Assembly: GCF_043757465.1 (NCBI RefSeq) | Contig: NZ_JAYVPL010000002.1 | Coordinates: 25,411-89,410 of the forward strand | DNA length: 64,000 nucleotides | Direction: 5' to 3' | From: Armatimonas sp043757465 | Lineage (GTDB): Bacteria; Armatimonadota; Armatimonadia; Armatimonadales; Armatimonadaceae | Part shown: one piece after another, positions 47,720 through 57,099 of the stretch | How positions within the stretch are numbered: position 1 is the first letter of the stretch | Layout of the letters: every line of letters begins with the position of its first letter | Position numbers and translations under genes: made by a program | Notes under the pieces: model-generated | What the model saw: only the letters and a program-made list of their open reading frames with translations | Database searches by the model: none | Told to the model about the DNA's origin: nothing

Positions 47720-50299
47720 CTACCCACCCGCCACGACCTCCAGTTTTTGTGTCGAGACAGGCTTATCGTCCAGCACGAGCTTGATCGTATAGGTGCCCGG
47801 GGCGAGTGCTCTGCCACCAACGAAGCGATTCGCTCCGGCCTGGCGCAAGTCCCAACCAATCCGCTGGAGCCCCGCTGCCAGGGGGGCTTCCAGCTCCCGC
47901 ACGACATTTTCTTTGTCGTCAAGCACCGTGATGGCAAGCTTTCCCTTCACTTCGGCGGGGAGCCAGTACGTGAAGTAAGTCGGCCAGGGATTGGGGGAGG
48001 TCGGGTTGCCCTGGGCGGCGCGGATGTAGCCCAGGTCGGGATAGAGCGTTGCCAGACGGCTCGGGAGCAGTGTCGGCGCCGTCGGGAGGCTCTCGGTGGC
48101 GAGGGAGCGGAGCGGAGTGAGATCGTCTAGGACGTAACCGCCACGCCCAAACGTCCCGATCACCAGATCGCTCGCCTTGGGATGGATCGCAATATCGCGC
48201 ACCTCGATCGTCGGGACGCCGTTTTTCAGGGGGTACCAGTGGGTGCCACCGTCAAAAGTGGCATAGAGGCCGAACTCCGTGCCCACAAAGAGCAGCTTCG
48301 GATTGATCGGATCCTCGGCGATACTCCAGACAAACTCACGGGCGGGGAGATCACCCGCGATACTGGCCCAGGTCTTGCCTTTATCCAGGCTCTTGAGGAG
48401 ATAGGGCTTGAAGTCACCGTGCTGGAAGTCGTGCAGCGAGGCGTAGACGGTACTTGCCTCGTGCTGCGACGCACAGATATCGGAGACGGTCGCCATGGCG
48501 GGGACGCCCGGGAAGTTTTCCTCTTTTCGCCACGTGGCACCGTCGTCCTCGGTCACCTGAATCAGCCCCTCGTCGGTGCCCAGGTAGACAAGCCCCTTCA
48601 CTTTACTGGACTCGTCCAGTGCGCTGGCGACTCCGTAGTCCGTCGTGCTCCGGTGCCGATTCACCGCCGTGTCGTTCCAGACTTTCCCCATCACGGGGAG
48701 GGTATTTCGATCAATATTGCGCGTGATGTCGCCGGAGACGGGCTTCCATGTCGCGCCTTTATCCCCGCTCTTAAACACCTTATTTCCCGCCATCCAGAGC
48801 GTGCTCGGGTTGTGCGGGCTAATTATAAACGGCGTGTCCCAGTTCCAGCGTCCCCGTTCCGCAAGTGGCAGGCGCGGGCTTGCACTGGCGTTGGCTCCGG
48901 TCTTTTTATCCAGCCGTGAGAAGCTCCCGTTCTGGCTGCTCGTGTAGACCGTGTCGGGATTGCTGGGATCCGCGCGCGCCTGGAAGCCATCACCGCCGCC
49001 CACCGTGAGCCAGTCGCTCATTCGCACTCCCGAGGGTGCCAGCGAGCGCACCGGGCCACTAATTGTCCCATTGTCCTGCATCCCGCCGTAGACATAGTAG
49101 AACGGCTGTGTCATGTCCAGCGCGATCCGGTAGAACTGAGAGAGCGGCAGGTTATTGAAGTGCCGCCAGCTCGCTCCCCCATCGTAGCTCTCGTAGAGTC
49201 CCCCATCGCAGCCCAGAATTAGATGCTTCGGATCGGTGGGATCGAACTCAATATCATGGTAGTCCACGTGCGTGTTCCAGCGCTGGCCCGTGAAGGTTTT
49301 CCCACCATCTACCGTCATCTGAAACAGCGTGTCCACGGCCCACACTTTATCAAAGGTATTCGGGTCAGGGAAGAGCTCGCCGTAGTACTGGGCATCGCTC
49401 GGCCCCCACGCGCTCATCTTCTCCCAGTCGTTGCCCTTGTTCTTTGAGCGGAAGAATCCCCCTTCTTTCCCGGATGCCGTCACCATGGCGTAGACCACCT
49501 CCGGCTTCTGCGGCGAGACGGCGAGTGCGATACGACCCTTATCCACGGTGGGAAGGCCCTTGTCGAGTTTCTTCCAGCTCTTGCCCGCATTGTCAGTACG
49601 GTAGATCATGCCCTCGGGGCCACCGGCGATCAGCACGCCCGTGTGCCGCCGCCGCTGGTACGCCGCCGCGTAGATCGTGTCGGGCCTCTTCGGGTCAAAG
49701 ACAATATCCGAGATCCCCGTGTTCTCCGAGATCGTCAGAATTGACGCCCATGTCTTGCCACCGTCGGTGGTTTTGTAGAGCCCACGATCCCCACCTGCTG
49801 ACCAGAGCGGCCCCTGCGCGGCCACATAGACCGTGTCGGGCTTGCGTGGGTCAATTAAAATCTTGCCGATGTGCTCGGACTTCTCCAGCCCCATCTTCTG
49901 CCAAGTCTTGCCCGCATCCAGAGATTTATACACCCCATCGCCAAAGCCCACACTCCGCTGCGATGAGTTCTCGCCCGTACCTAGCCAGAGGACGCTCGGG
50001 TTCTTCGGGTCAATCACCACAGTCGCCAGCGAGTACGAGCCGTAGCTGTCAAAGATGGGCGTAAAGGTCAGGCCACGGTTCTCAGTCTTCCATAAGCCAC
50101 CCGAGGCGGCAGCGACATACCAGACACTGCGGTTGGTCGGGTCAATCGCCACATCAGCAATGCGCCCCGTGGTCAGGGTCGGGCCAATGCTACGCAGCGC
50201 GAGGCCCTTGAGCGGATCTGCCGGAGCCCTCCCCTGCCCCGGTTCAACGGGAGTGAGCGAGAGCAGAAACGAGAGAGCAAAAATGGCAGGGTTTATCAT
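47720..50299 (-). CDS. Secreted VPS10/sortilin-type BNR-repeat beta-propeller protein
   Basis: The 859-residue protein has a signal peptide (MINPAIFALSFLLSLTPVEP). Many BNR/Asp-box repeats follow: WKTENRGLTFTPI, YKSLDAGKTWQKM, YKTTDGGKTWASI, YRTDNAGKSWKKL, YESYDGGASWRHF and others, forming two 7- to 10-bladed propellers. The tail (LPAEVKGKLAITVLDDKENV, ELEAPLAAGLQRIGWDLRQA) is the FlgD-like Ig module typical of this family. Such proteins are exported and of unknown activity; they are often called glycosyl hydrolases from the BNR repeats alone. TAAAAT ends 6 nt before the ATG. Confidence 0.85.
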   Translation of the reverse strand: MINPAIFALSFLLSLTPVEPGQGRAPADPLKGLALRSIGPTLTTGRIADVAIDPTNRSVWYVAAASGGLWKTENRGLTFTPIFDSYGSYSLATVVIDPKNPSVLWLGTGENSSQRSVGFGDGVYKSLDAGKTWQKMGLEKSEHIGKILIDPRKPDTVYVAAQGPLWSAGGDRGLYKTTDGGKTWASILTISENTGISDIVFDPKRPDTIYAAAYQRRRHTGVLIAGGPEGMIYRTDNAGKSWKKLDKGLPTVDKGRIALAVSPQKPEVVYAMVTASGKEGGFFRSKNKGNDWEKMSAWGPSDAQYYGELFPDPNTFDKVWAVDTLFQMTVDGGKTFTGQRWNTHVDYHDIEFDPTDPKHLILGCDGGLYESYDGGASWRHFNNLPLSQFYRIALDMTQPFYYVYGGMQDNGTISGPVRSLAPSGVRMSDWLTVGGGDGFQARADPSNPDTVYTSSQNGSFSRLDKKTGANASASPRLPLAERGRWNWDTPFIISPHNPSTLWMAGNKVFKSGDKGATWKPVSGDITRNIDRNTLPVMGKVWNDTAVNRHRSTTDYGVASALDESSKVKGLVYLGTDEGLIQVTEDDGATWRKEENFPGVPAMATVSDICASQHEASTVYASLHDFQHGDFKPYLLKSLDKGKTWASIAGDLPAREFVWSIAEDPINPKLLFVGTEFGLYATFDGGTHWYPLKNGVPTIEVRDIAIHPKASDLVIGTFGRGGYVLDDLTPLRSLATESLPTAPTLLPSRLATLYPDLGYIRAAQGNPTSPNPWPTYFTYWLPAEVKGKLAITVLDDKENVVRELEAPLAAGLQRIGWDLRQAGANRFVGGRALAPGTYTIKLVLDDKPVSTQKLEVVAGG

Positions 50300-50305
50300 G
50301 CGGGC

Positions 50306-50311
50306 ATTTTA
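50306..50311 (-). promoter_or_regulatory. -10-like box TAAAAT for the VPS10-type gene
   Basis: On the - strand ggTAAAAT is followed by 6 nt (gcccgc) and ATG at 50299. Confidence 0.5.
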
Positions 50312-50349
50312 CCTGAATCTTTGCCATCTCCCCTCACCATCTCCCTTCC

Positions 50350-52062
50350 CTATAAACGCGGCGCGGGCGGCTTGATGGGATCTGCGAAAGCCTGAACGCC
50401 GGTCGCTTTGGTCTTGCGAGCGTAGACTTTTCCGTCTTTAGTCAGTGCGTAGAGCGTGCTCCCCGACCACGCAAGCTGTGTCGTGGGTTCCGTTGTGGGG
50501 TTGACGATGATCCCGTTCACGCGCCCCGCCTGATCGAGCACCTGGATACCGAAGGGGGAAGCAACGTAGAGCCAGCCGTTGGTGTCGGTCACCATTCCGC
50601 CCGCGTTGGACTTCGTCTCGCCGTGGTTGACATAGACCTCGTGGTAGGGCTGCTGGTGCGCCAAGCTGCCGTCGGTCTGAATCACAAAGGCGTGGATGTA
50701 GCGCTCGGTCGCACTGGAGACCATCAGCAGCGTTTGGTCAGGAACCAGCGTAATCCCCGACGCATCCGGCACATTCCCCACGATCTTCGGCTTGAGCTTT
50801 GTGTCAGCAGGAACCAGCCAGATACTTCCATTAGAGCTTGTAAAATAAGCGTTTCTGTTCTTACCGACAACAACACCGCGAGCACCAAATTTGCCAAGAG
50901 ATATTTTCTTACCGGTCTTCACATCAAGTGCTACAACTTGTTTATTTTGTGCTAAGATCAGGCGTCCATCTGGCGAAAAGATCATCGCATTGCTATCGCC
51001 AACGGAAGGATGAAGCTCGCCTTCTTCCGCAGGGAAGTGGGTGATAGCACCAGATAATCCAACATAGACGCGACCATCCGATGCCGTTGAAATAGACTGC
51101 GCTTCTGACCCTCGATCAATAGGCGCAAGAAGAATAAGCTTCCACTTCTCATCGGCGGTGACGATCTTGGTGATGGGTTGCGGGGTGTCGGTGGCGACTC
51201 CGACGGGAGCGGGCCAGCCTTTCCAGACAAAGCGCAGGGCATCGGGGAAAAGTGCGGTGGATTGGACGCCGTCGTGCTGGCCCTCGCCCCAGGTCATCAT
51301 CGCTTCGTAGCGCCCGAACTTGAGACCCGCCGCCAGATCCGTGTTGCCAATCGGCCAGCTCCCCGAGTAGATGTCCTGATCGTTCTTGCCATCTTGTTGA
51401 AATATGCGAATCGGCTTGGGTTCAAACTTGCGCACTAAAGCGCCGTAGTTGGTCGCGCCGCGCAGATCGGTGTAAGAGCCGATAAAGCTGATGACTCTTC
51501 GGAACGCATCGGGCCGAAAAAACGCCGCCGTGAACGCCGCGATCCCCCCCGACGAGCCGCCCGCAATCGCGTGGTCGTTGGGGTCTTTGGAGAGATTATA
51601 CTTCTTGCCGACCTCGGGAACCACTTCGTCAATCAGGAACTTGGCGTAGCGATCCGTCGGCGAGTCGTACTCGTAGCTGCGGTTGTAGCGGGGAAGCGCG
51701 CTGGGGCTGGTCGGGGGGACGACACCAGGTGTAATAAAAATCCCGATTATCACTGGAATTTCGCCCTTGGCGATGAGGTTATCCAGAACGGTCGTGTCGC
51801 GGAAGCCGCCGCCGTCCTGCATGACGAGGACACACGCGGGCTTCTTCGAGTCGTACTGGGCGGGAATATAGAGCCGCATGTCCCGAACTGTGCCGGGGAA
51901 CCACTTGGTACTGGTGAACTTACTGCTCTCCGAGCGGCCCTTAGGCACACCGTCCTGCGGCTGTGAGTCCGGCGTGAGCGGGTAGACATTCTGAGCGAGG
52001 GCAACAGCGGGCGTGGTGCAGAGGGCGGCCAGGGTGAGGAGTGAAAAAGCAAGAGTGCGCAT
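50350..52062 (-). CDS. Secreted esterase (Fes/IroE-like) fused to an SMP-30-type beta-propeller
   Basis: The 570-residue protein has a signal peptide (MRTLAFSLLTLAALCTTPAV then ALAQ). The first domain (about 40-285) is an alpha/beta hydrolase of the enterochelin-esterase type, with the oxyanion region VLVMQDGGGFRD, the nucleophile Ser in AIAGGSSGGIAAF, Asp in FQQDGKNDQDIY and His in WGEGQHDGVQST. The second domain (about 310-560) has SMP-30/gluconolactonase-like blades (ISTASDGRVYVGLSG, NAMIFSPDGRLILAQN, MVTDTNGWLYVASPFGIQVL). A two-domain esterase-propeller of this kind would act on extracellular esters, perhaps on plant polysaccharide; the exact substrate is unknown. Confidence 0.82.
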   Translation of the reverse strand: MRTLAFSLLTLAALCTTPAVALAQNVYPLTPDSQPQDGVPKGRSESSKFTSTKWFPGTVRDMRLYIPAQYDSKKPACVLVMQDGGGFRDTTVLDNLIAKGEIPVIIGIFITPGVVPPTSPSALPRYNRSYEYDSPTDRYAKFLIDEVVPEVGKKYNLSKDPNDHAIAGGSSGGIAAFTAAFFRPDAFRRVISFIGSYTDLRGATNYGALVRKFEPKPIRIFQQDGKNDQDIYSGSWPIGNTDLAAGLKFGRYEAMMTWGEGQHDGVQSTALFPDALRFVWKGWPAPVGVATDTPQPITKIVTADEKWKLILLAPIDRGSEAQSISTASDGRVYVGLSGAITHFPAEEGELHPSVGDSNAMIFSPDGRLILAQNKQVVALDVKTGKKISLGKFGARGVVVGKNRNAYFTSSNGSIWLVPADTKLKPKIVGNVPDASGITLVPDQTLLMVSSATERYIHAFVIQTDGSLAHQQPYHEVYVNHGETKSNAGGMVTDTNGWLYVASPFGIQVLDQAGRVNGIIVNPTTEPTTQLAWSGSTLYALTKDGKVYARKTKATGVQAFADPIKPPAPRL

Positions 52063-52124
52063 GACGGCAGTTTCGCCACGCGCACGTAAATTCCTCCCCC
52101 CGTGGCACTCACCAGAGCAGCAGG

Positions 52125-52793
52125 CTACTCGACGGAGTCTAGCTGAACTCCAGTCAGCTCGATCTCCCCGATCTGGTAGCCAACCTGGAAATCAATGTGT
52201 GCCCAACCCGGCTCGGTGTCAGCGGTCTGCTCCCACTCCTCAGAGTACTGCTTCCACGTGGGTGTCAGCTTTGCCACGCGTGATGCCACTTTGGTATAGG
52301 GTTCACTCGCCTGCTCCACCACGGCGGCAAGGCTACAGCCATCTTTGCTCCGGCCCCAGTAGGTCAGCCGGACATGACTCTTCTTCTTAAAGGCCACCTC
52401 CAGGGGATGTGCAATCTGCAAGTCCCACGGGTTGGCTCCAAGCTCCGAAATCGTAATGTGTCGGGCAAACGGATGTCCTGTAATCGTCGCGGGAACCACT
52501 GTATTATCCACTTTGCCTTTTGTGATCAGCGAGTGCCAGTTCGACCCCGTGATATCGGGCTCCAGAATACGCTTCGCTCGTGCCCAGTTTACCTTTGCCA
52601 GAGATCGCGTTGACAGCGCGTTGGAGGAGCCTCCTGTCTTGGAAGGCATGGGTGCCACTTCACTACGGCCAGACGCTAGTGGCTGGGACGTTGCTTCGGG
52701 CAGCTTTGTCTTTTTGGGCATCGCCAAAAACGCAAGTGCCCCAAAAGTGGCTAAGACAACCAGGATACCTGCGGGTTTCAGTATGACATTCAT
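52125..52793 (-). CDS. Membrane-anchored carbohydrate-binding-module-like protein
   Basis: The 222-residue protein has one N-terminal hydrophobic segment (about 7-24, PAGILVVLATFGALAFLA), a Ser/Pro-rich linker, then a domain (about 70-220) with WHSLITKGKVDNTVV, SHVRLTYWGRSKDGCSLAAV, LTPTWKQYSEEWEQT and IGEIELTGVQL. That is the beta-sandwich pattern of CBM4/9/22-type modules. It lies 34 nt downstream of the GH30 gene on the same strand, so the two likely act together on xylan or a similar polymer. Binding specificity cannot be read. Confidence 0.65.
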   Translation of the reverse strand: MNVILKPAGILVVLATFGALAFLAMPKKTKLPEATSQPLASGRSEVAPMPSKTGGSSNALSTRSLAKVNWARAKRILEPDITGSNWHSLITKGKVDNTVVPATITGHPFARHITISELGANPWDLQIAHPLEVAFKKKSHVRLTYWGRSKDGCSLAAVVEQASEPYTKVASRVAKLTPTWKQYSEEWEQTADTEPGWAHIDFQVGYQIGEIELTGVQLDSVE

Positions 52794-52827
52794 GATGGTG
52801 TTATTCTTGGTTTATTTCCCGCTGATT

Positions 52828-54216
52828 TTAAGGGGCGTCTTTAGAGAGCACCCATGTCGCCAGTGCATGAGGCGGCAAGACAAGCGACCGTGTCTCATCA
52901 TCTGAGGCGAGCACTTTGAAGTTTTCCTGACGCTTAAAATCAGTTCGGTAGCGCTCCTGAATGGCAAACCCCGATGCGCCTAGCCCCACTGGGATCGTGC
53001 GAAGCGCCGATGTATTGAGTGCCACCACAACGAGTCGCGCACCACCTGGGCTAAGAAAAGCGCTGAGACGAAGCTCAGGTGCTGGTGCCTGGATGCCCAC
53101 CCGAATAAACCCCGGCTTTAGGAAGCGGGAGTAGTGCTTGAGCGCAAAGAAGCGATCCGTACGCTGAAACCCCTGTGGCGTTTTCCAGGAGCTCGAACTC
53201 CAGGGGCTATTGAGCGTTATCAATGCCTCGTGGTCGGGCCAGACAGCCGCCCAGTGCAGGTAGGCACTGACATTCTCTTCAGTCAGGCAGTTGTGGATCA
53301 GCCAGGCGGTCAGGAAGCCATCACCGCGCCCGAACTCGGTCTGGAACTTGGGCGTGCGCGGGTAGCGATCCCGAATCGCGTGCAGCTGGGGATTAAAGCT
53401 ATCCGGGTCCGACTCGTCCCCGCCTTTGTAGAGATGGTGTGCGACCGCATCCACGAGGTGTGTCTGGTTTGGCAATAAGAATGCCTGGGGATTGTCTGCG
53501 CCCAGCGTCTCGGGGCCGATGAGTTTTGGCATCGTCGGGAGGGTTTTCAGAGCGCTCGACACCGCAACCAGCGCCTTGCTGTAGCTGGCAAACTGCGCCG
53601 TCTCCTGAGGCTGGAAGAGGCAAGTCTCCCACTCAGCTTTCCAGTCGGGTTCGTTTTGAATGCTGACATAGTCTGGTGATATCCCAATTTTTTGATAGGC
53701 CACAACCGAGTCGCGCCACCAGTGGGCAAAGCCCGCGTAATCGTAGGAGCCACGACGTCGTGCGAGTGTCCCCCCGTTTCGTGTCTGCCCCGAACTCTTC
53801 AGCGCAGCGGGCGGCGACCACGACGAGATCATCACGAGCGGAGGGTGCCCCAGTGCGCGGGTCGCTCCATCGAAGATCTCTTTTTCTACCGTGGCGAAGT
53901 GAGGCTTTCTGGCCTCGTAGGTGTTGCGCAGGCGCAGGATATCCAGCCGGAGCTCGCTGTACAGAGCACGATAAATCGCTTCGCGCTGGGGGTGAGCCGC
54001 CAGCCAGTCCTGGTAATAGGCGGTTGAGGCACCAAACCCGGCAATGCTCTGGTAGGTCCTCTGAGTGTCCACGATTGCCATAACGACGGGTAGTTGTGGA
54101 GGGCGCTCGCTTCGAAGTCGCAGCCCGAGCACCGCCGCAGTGGCCACTCCCAGTGCCGCACAAAACAAAATACCGGATCGGTCGCCAAGCGTTCCAAGCT
54201 TCGAGCAGATAAACAT
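52828..54216 (-). CDS. Glycoside hydrolase family 30 (glucuronoxylanase/glucosylceramidase-like)
   Basis: The 462-residue enzyme has a hydrophobic N-terminal anchor (about 15-33). The GH30 (beta/alpha)8 barrel starts at YQSIAGFGASTAYYQDWLAA and contains MISSWSPPAALKSSGQ, the acid/base Glu189 in YVSIQNEPDW and the nucleophile Glu294 in KFQTEFGRGDGF. The small beta-sandwich that wraps the barrel in this family is visible at the C-terminus (SAFLSPGGARLVVVALNTSA). The family cleaves glucuronoxylan or glucosylceramide; the adjacent CBM-like protein favours a polysaccharide. The protein seems membrane-anchored. Confidence 0.85.
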   Translation of the reverse strand: MFICSKLGTLGDRSGILFCAALGVATAAVLGLRLRSERPPQLPVVMAIVDTQRTYQSIAGFGASTAYYQDWLAAHPQREAIYRALYSELRLDILRLRNTYEARKPHFATVEKEIFDGATRALGHPPLVMISSWSPPAALKSSGQTRNGGTLARRRGSYDYAGFAHWWRDSVVAYQKIGISPDYVSIQNEPDWKAEWETCLFQPQETAQFASYSKALVAVSSALKTLPTMPKLIGPETLGADNPQAFLLPNQTHLVDAVAHHLYKGGDESDPDSFNPQLHAIRDRYPRTPKFQTEFGRGDGFLTAWLIHNCLTEENVSAYLHWAAVWPDHEALITLNSPWSSSSWKTPQGFQRTDRFFALKHYSRFLKPGFIRVGIQAPAPELRLSAFLSPGGARLVVVALNTSALRTIPVGLGASGFAIQERYRTDFKRQENFKVLASDDETRSLVLPPHALATWVLSKDAP

Positions 54217-54287
54217 ATAGCGTAATATTCGGCAAAATTACCCCGCAGCCAGAGGGAATTTGGTGGGATATGGTGAAAAGGCCGGGA

Positions 54288-55547
54288 ATGGAAACGACTC
54301 TTGAGATGCGCCGAGTGCGCACTGCCGCCGCCTGGGGCGACACCAACGATGTGATTCTGGTTCATGCGGGCGGGCTGATCGGACGCCCCGGTGGGCAGGA
54401 CCAGTGCTACCCCTTTCGTGTCCACCCGCACTTCCGCTGGCTGACGGGCCTCTCTGTTCGCGATGCCGTGCTGGCCTTTGACCCGGAGGAAGGGGAGAGC
54501 GGCGGCTGGACGGAGTTCTTCCCCAGTGTCACTGCCCTCGACACGGTCTGGGAGGGCCTGCTCCCGCTGGGCCGTGGCCGTGCACTGAGCGAGCTTACCA
54601 GCTGGCTGGAGGCGCGGCATGGCAGGACGATTACGCACCTTGGGGCGGGCTACGACACCACACAGAGCCCACTGGAGCAGAAAATCCTGGAGGCACGGCG
54701 GCCCAAGGACGAGGCCGAGCTAATTCTCATGCACCGCGCTGTTGTTGCGACGGCGGCGGGTTTTGCGGCAGCACGCACCGCCCTCCGAGCAGGCCTCACT
54801 GAGCGTGAGCTCCAAATCGAGATAGAGACCGCGTTTGCACGCAGCGGCGCGACCGGCGTCGCCTACGATACCATTGTCGGCTTTGGCCCCACCTCAGCGA
54901 TCTTTCATGCGGAGCCGGGTAGCCGCGCCCTTGCCATCGGCGAGCAGGTTCTCATTGATGCAGGAGCGGAAGTGGACGGCTACTGCGCCGATGTGACCCG
55001 CACGCTCCCCGGCCCCGGCGGCTTCACCAGCCAACAAGAGGAGCTGCTGGCTTTACTCGACGGAGTTGAGCGGGCGTGCTGCCTGGCGTGCCGCCCAGGG
55101 GTCGAGTGGCATGAGATTCATAGAATCGCCGCACGTGGCATCGCACAGGGGCTCCGTGACTTCGGGATTCTGCGCTGTTCCGCCGAGGAAGCCCTGGAAA
55201 CCGAGGCCATTGCCCTCTTCTTTCCACACGGTGTCGGGCATCTCGTGGGCCTGGGCGTCCGTGATGCCAGCGGCGTCGGACCGGGGCGCGGCCCGAAACG
55301 CCGCTACTGCGGGGTCACGCCGCGCTGTGATCTCAAGCTGGAGCCAGGCTTTCTCGTCACGGTCGAGCCGGGAATCTACTTCATTCCCGCGCTCCTCAAC
55401 GACCCGGCAAATCGCGAAAAATACGCCACGCAGGTAGACTGGGAAACCCTGGGCCGCTGGCTCGTTCCCGGTGGCTTCCGCATTGAGGACGATATTCTCG
55501 TCACGGATGGCGAGCCGATCAACCTGACAGCAGAGATTCCTCACTGA
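54288..55547 (+). CDS. Xaa-Pro aminopeptidase-type M24 metallopeptidase
   Basis: The 419-residue protein (ATG at 54288, METTLEMRRVRTAAAWGD; an alternative ATG lies at 54270) has the aminopeptidase P N-terminal domain (FRWLTGLSVRDAVLAF) and a pita-bread catalytic domain. Metal ligands are D and D in VLIDAGAEVDGYCADVTRTL, His in FFPHGVGHLVGLGVRD, Glu in VTVEPGIYFIPALL and Glu in GGFRIEDDILVT. It removes N-terminal residues before proline. Length is normal for PepP. It is followed by an insertion sequence. Confidence 0.88.
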   Translation: METTLEMRRVRTAAAWGDTNDVILVHAGGLIGRPGGQDQCYPFRVHPHFRWLTGLSVRDAVLAFDPEEGESGGWTEFFPSVTALDTVWEGLLPLGRGRALSELTSWLEARHGRTITHLGAGYDTTQSPLEQKILEARRPKDEAELILMHRAVVATAAGFAAARTALRAGLTERELQIEIETAFARSGATGVAYDTIVGFGPTSAIFHAEPGSRALAIGEQVLIDAGAEVDGYCADVTRTLPGPGGFTSQQEELLALLDGVERACCLACRPGVEWHEIHRIAARGIAQGLRDFGILRCSAEEALETEAIALFFPHGVGHLVGLGVRDASGVGPGRGPKRRYCGVTPRCDLKLEPGFLVTVEPGIYFIPALLNDPANREKYATQVDWETLGRWLVPGGFRIEDDILVTDGEPINLTAEIPH

Positions 55548-55599
55548 CGGGTTTCATACCCATTTTTTAGGGGAACACTAGGGGTAATGCCCGTCTGCC

Positions 55600-55681
55600 A
55601 GTGGCGTGTAAGACTTGGTTAAGCAAGGAAGCCTACACTACCATCAAGCGTCCGAGAGTGCCCCTGCCTTTAGGCATGGGG
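55600..55681 (+). other. Hairpin structure upstream of tnpB (possible IS left end or old omega-RNA remnant)
   Basis: ttggttaagcaaggaagcct and the following bases lead to a strong stem, CCCC TGCC (55661-55668), loop ttta, GGCA T GGGG (55673-55681). Its layout is like the structure downstream of tnpB (aagcaggaaagcc then a CCC...GGG hairpin with a TTTA loop). It may be the left-end hairpin recognised by a TnpA, or the remaining 3' guide-RNA end of an earlier TnpB element. Confidence 0.45.
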
Positions 55682-55782
55682 GGGAATCGGCATCCGCATG
55701 GAAAAAACGTTGTAAAATAATTGCATGAAATCGTAAGCAGTTCTGGTAGAAATGTTAACTGTGGAGTATAATAGCAGAGTCA

Positions 55783-57099
55783 ATGCTTAAAGCTTACAAA
55801 TACAGAATCTATCCAACGGAGGAACAAGAGTATACCCTGATTCAACAATTCGGAATCGGTAGGTTCATCTACAACTGGGTATTTGACCAGAAGAAGAAAG
55901 AGTACAAAGTCTTAAAAGCATGGCGACAGAGTCCTGTTGGAGATAAGCCAAAATCACTCTCGTCGTTTGATTATTGTAAACTTCTGACAACACTGAAAAC
56001 CGAAATTGATTGGTTAAGAGATGCCAACGCTCAGGCACTTCAGCAAGAAATAGCACATGTATTCAATGCCTACAGTCGGTTCTACAAAAAACTAAAGGAA
56101 CGAAAGGCAAGAAAACAGAAACTAACCAACAAGAAGGGCAGGCTTCTTGACTTCCCAAGGTTCAAGTCTAAGAAAGATCGGCAGTCACTTTCTTTCCCGC
56201 AATCCGTGAAGGTTAATTTTCAAGCCGCATGGGTTCAGATACCCAAAGTCGGTAAAGTTCCCTGCGTCTTATCACGGCAGTTCACCGGCACAATCAAGAC
56301 AGCGACCGTTTCCAAAGAGACAACGGGCAAGTATTTTGTCTCCGTCCTCATTGAAGACGGAGCGACTCTCCCCGCCGCTACGGAGCCGATTGAGTCTGAT
56401 GCAATTGGCATTGATGTAGGACTTACTCACTTTGCAACATTCTCGACCGGAGAGAAGATTAAGAACCCTAGACTTCTGAGGCGGAGCCTAGCACGGCTCA
56501 AGAAACTTCAGCGTTCCATGGCAAGGAAGAAAAACCGCGCCAGTAAGAACGGTACGTCGTGCGGCACGACGTACCGTAACTACGGTAAGGCAAAGTTGCG
56601 ACGTGCCTTGCTTGAAGAGCATGTCGCTAACCAACGGAAGGACTTCCTGCATAAAGCAACGCATCAACTCGTTTGTGAAAGCCAAGCAACGACTATCTGC
56701 GTGGAAGAGCTGAGCGTTAGAAACATGATGGCAAACCACAAACTCGCTCGGTCAATCGCCGACGTTTCATGGGGTGAGTTCTTCCGGCAACTGAAGTATA
56801 AAACTCTGTGGCGGGGTAAGAATCTGCTTGAAGTAGGTAGGTTTGAACCGAGTTCCAAAACGTGTTGGTGTTGTGGATTTAAGATGTCTGAAATGCCCCT
56901 GTGCGTCCGTGTCTGGGAATGTCCCGGTTGCAGGTCGGTGCATGATCGTGACCTAAACGCTGCAAAGAACATCGTGGTGTTTGCTTTTGCGAAGCTTGGT
57001 AGCTTCGTGAATGGTTTGAATGAAATACCGGTGGGACAGCCGGAAATTGAAGCCTGTGGACAGGCGACCTCTGTCACTCCCTGCAAGGGGTTTGAGTAA
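55783..57099 (+). CDS. tnpB: TnpB RNA-guided nuclease (OrfB, IS605 family)
   Basis: The 438-residue protein begins MLKAYKYRIYPTEEQEYTLI, the usual TnpB opening. The RuvC residues are D211 (AIGIDVGLTHFATF), E308 (ICVEELSVRNM) and the Asp pair in VHDRDLNAAKNI (388-390). The zinc ribbon uses C361, C364, C380 and C383 (KTCWCCG and ECPGC). All catalytic positions are intact. TnpB cuts DNA using an omega-RNA from the element's 3' end. Between RuvC-I and RuvC-II residues 257-263 (GTSCGTT) are encoded by a perfect palindrome and look like a small insertion. A TATAAT box lies 10 nt before the ATG. There is no tnpA. Confidence 0.9.
   Translation: MLKAYKYRIYPTEEQEYTLIQQFGIGRFIYNWVFDQKKKEYKVLKAWRQSPVGDKPKSLSSFDYCKLLTTLKTEIDWLRDANAQALQQEIAHVFNAYSRFYKKLKERKARKQKLTNKKGRLLDFPRFKSKKDRQSLSFPQSVKVNFQAAWVQIPKVGKVPCVLSRQFTGTIKTATVSKETTGKYFVSVLIEDGATLPAATEPIESDAIGIDVGLTHFATFSTGEKIKNPRLLRRSLARLKKLQRSMARKKNRASKNGTSCGTTYRNYGKAKLRRALLEEHVANQRKDFLHKATHQLVCESQATTICVEELSVRNMMANHKLARSIADVSWGEFFRQLKYKTLWRGKNLLEVGRFEPSSKTCWCCGFKMSEMPLCVRVWECPGCRSVHDRDLNAAKNIVVFAFAKLGSFVNGLNEIPVGQPEIEACGQATSVTPCKGFE
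56549..56577. repeat. Perfect 14-bp inverted repeat inside tnpB
   Basis: acggtacgtcgtgc (56549-56562) and gcacgacgtaccgt (56564-56577) are separated by one base. It keeps the tnpB frame open and adds about seven residues where most TnpB proteins have a shorter linker. Confidence 0.85.
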
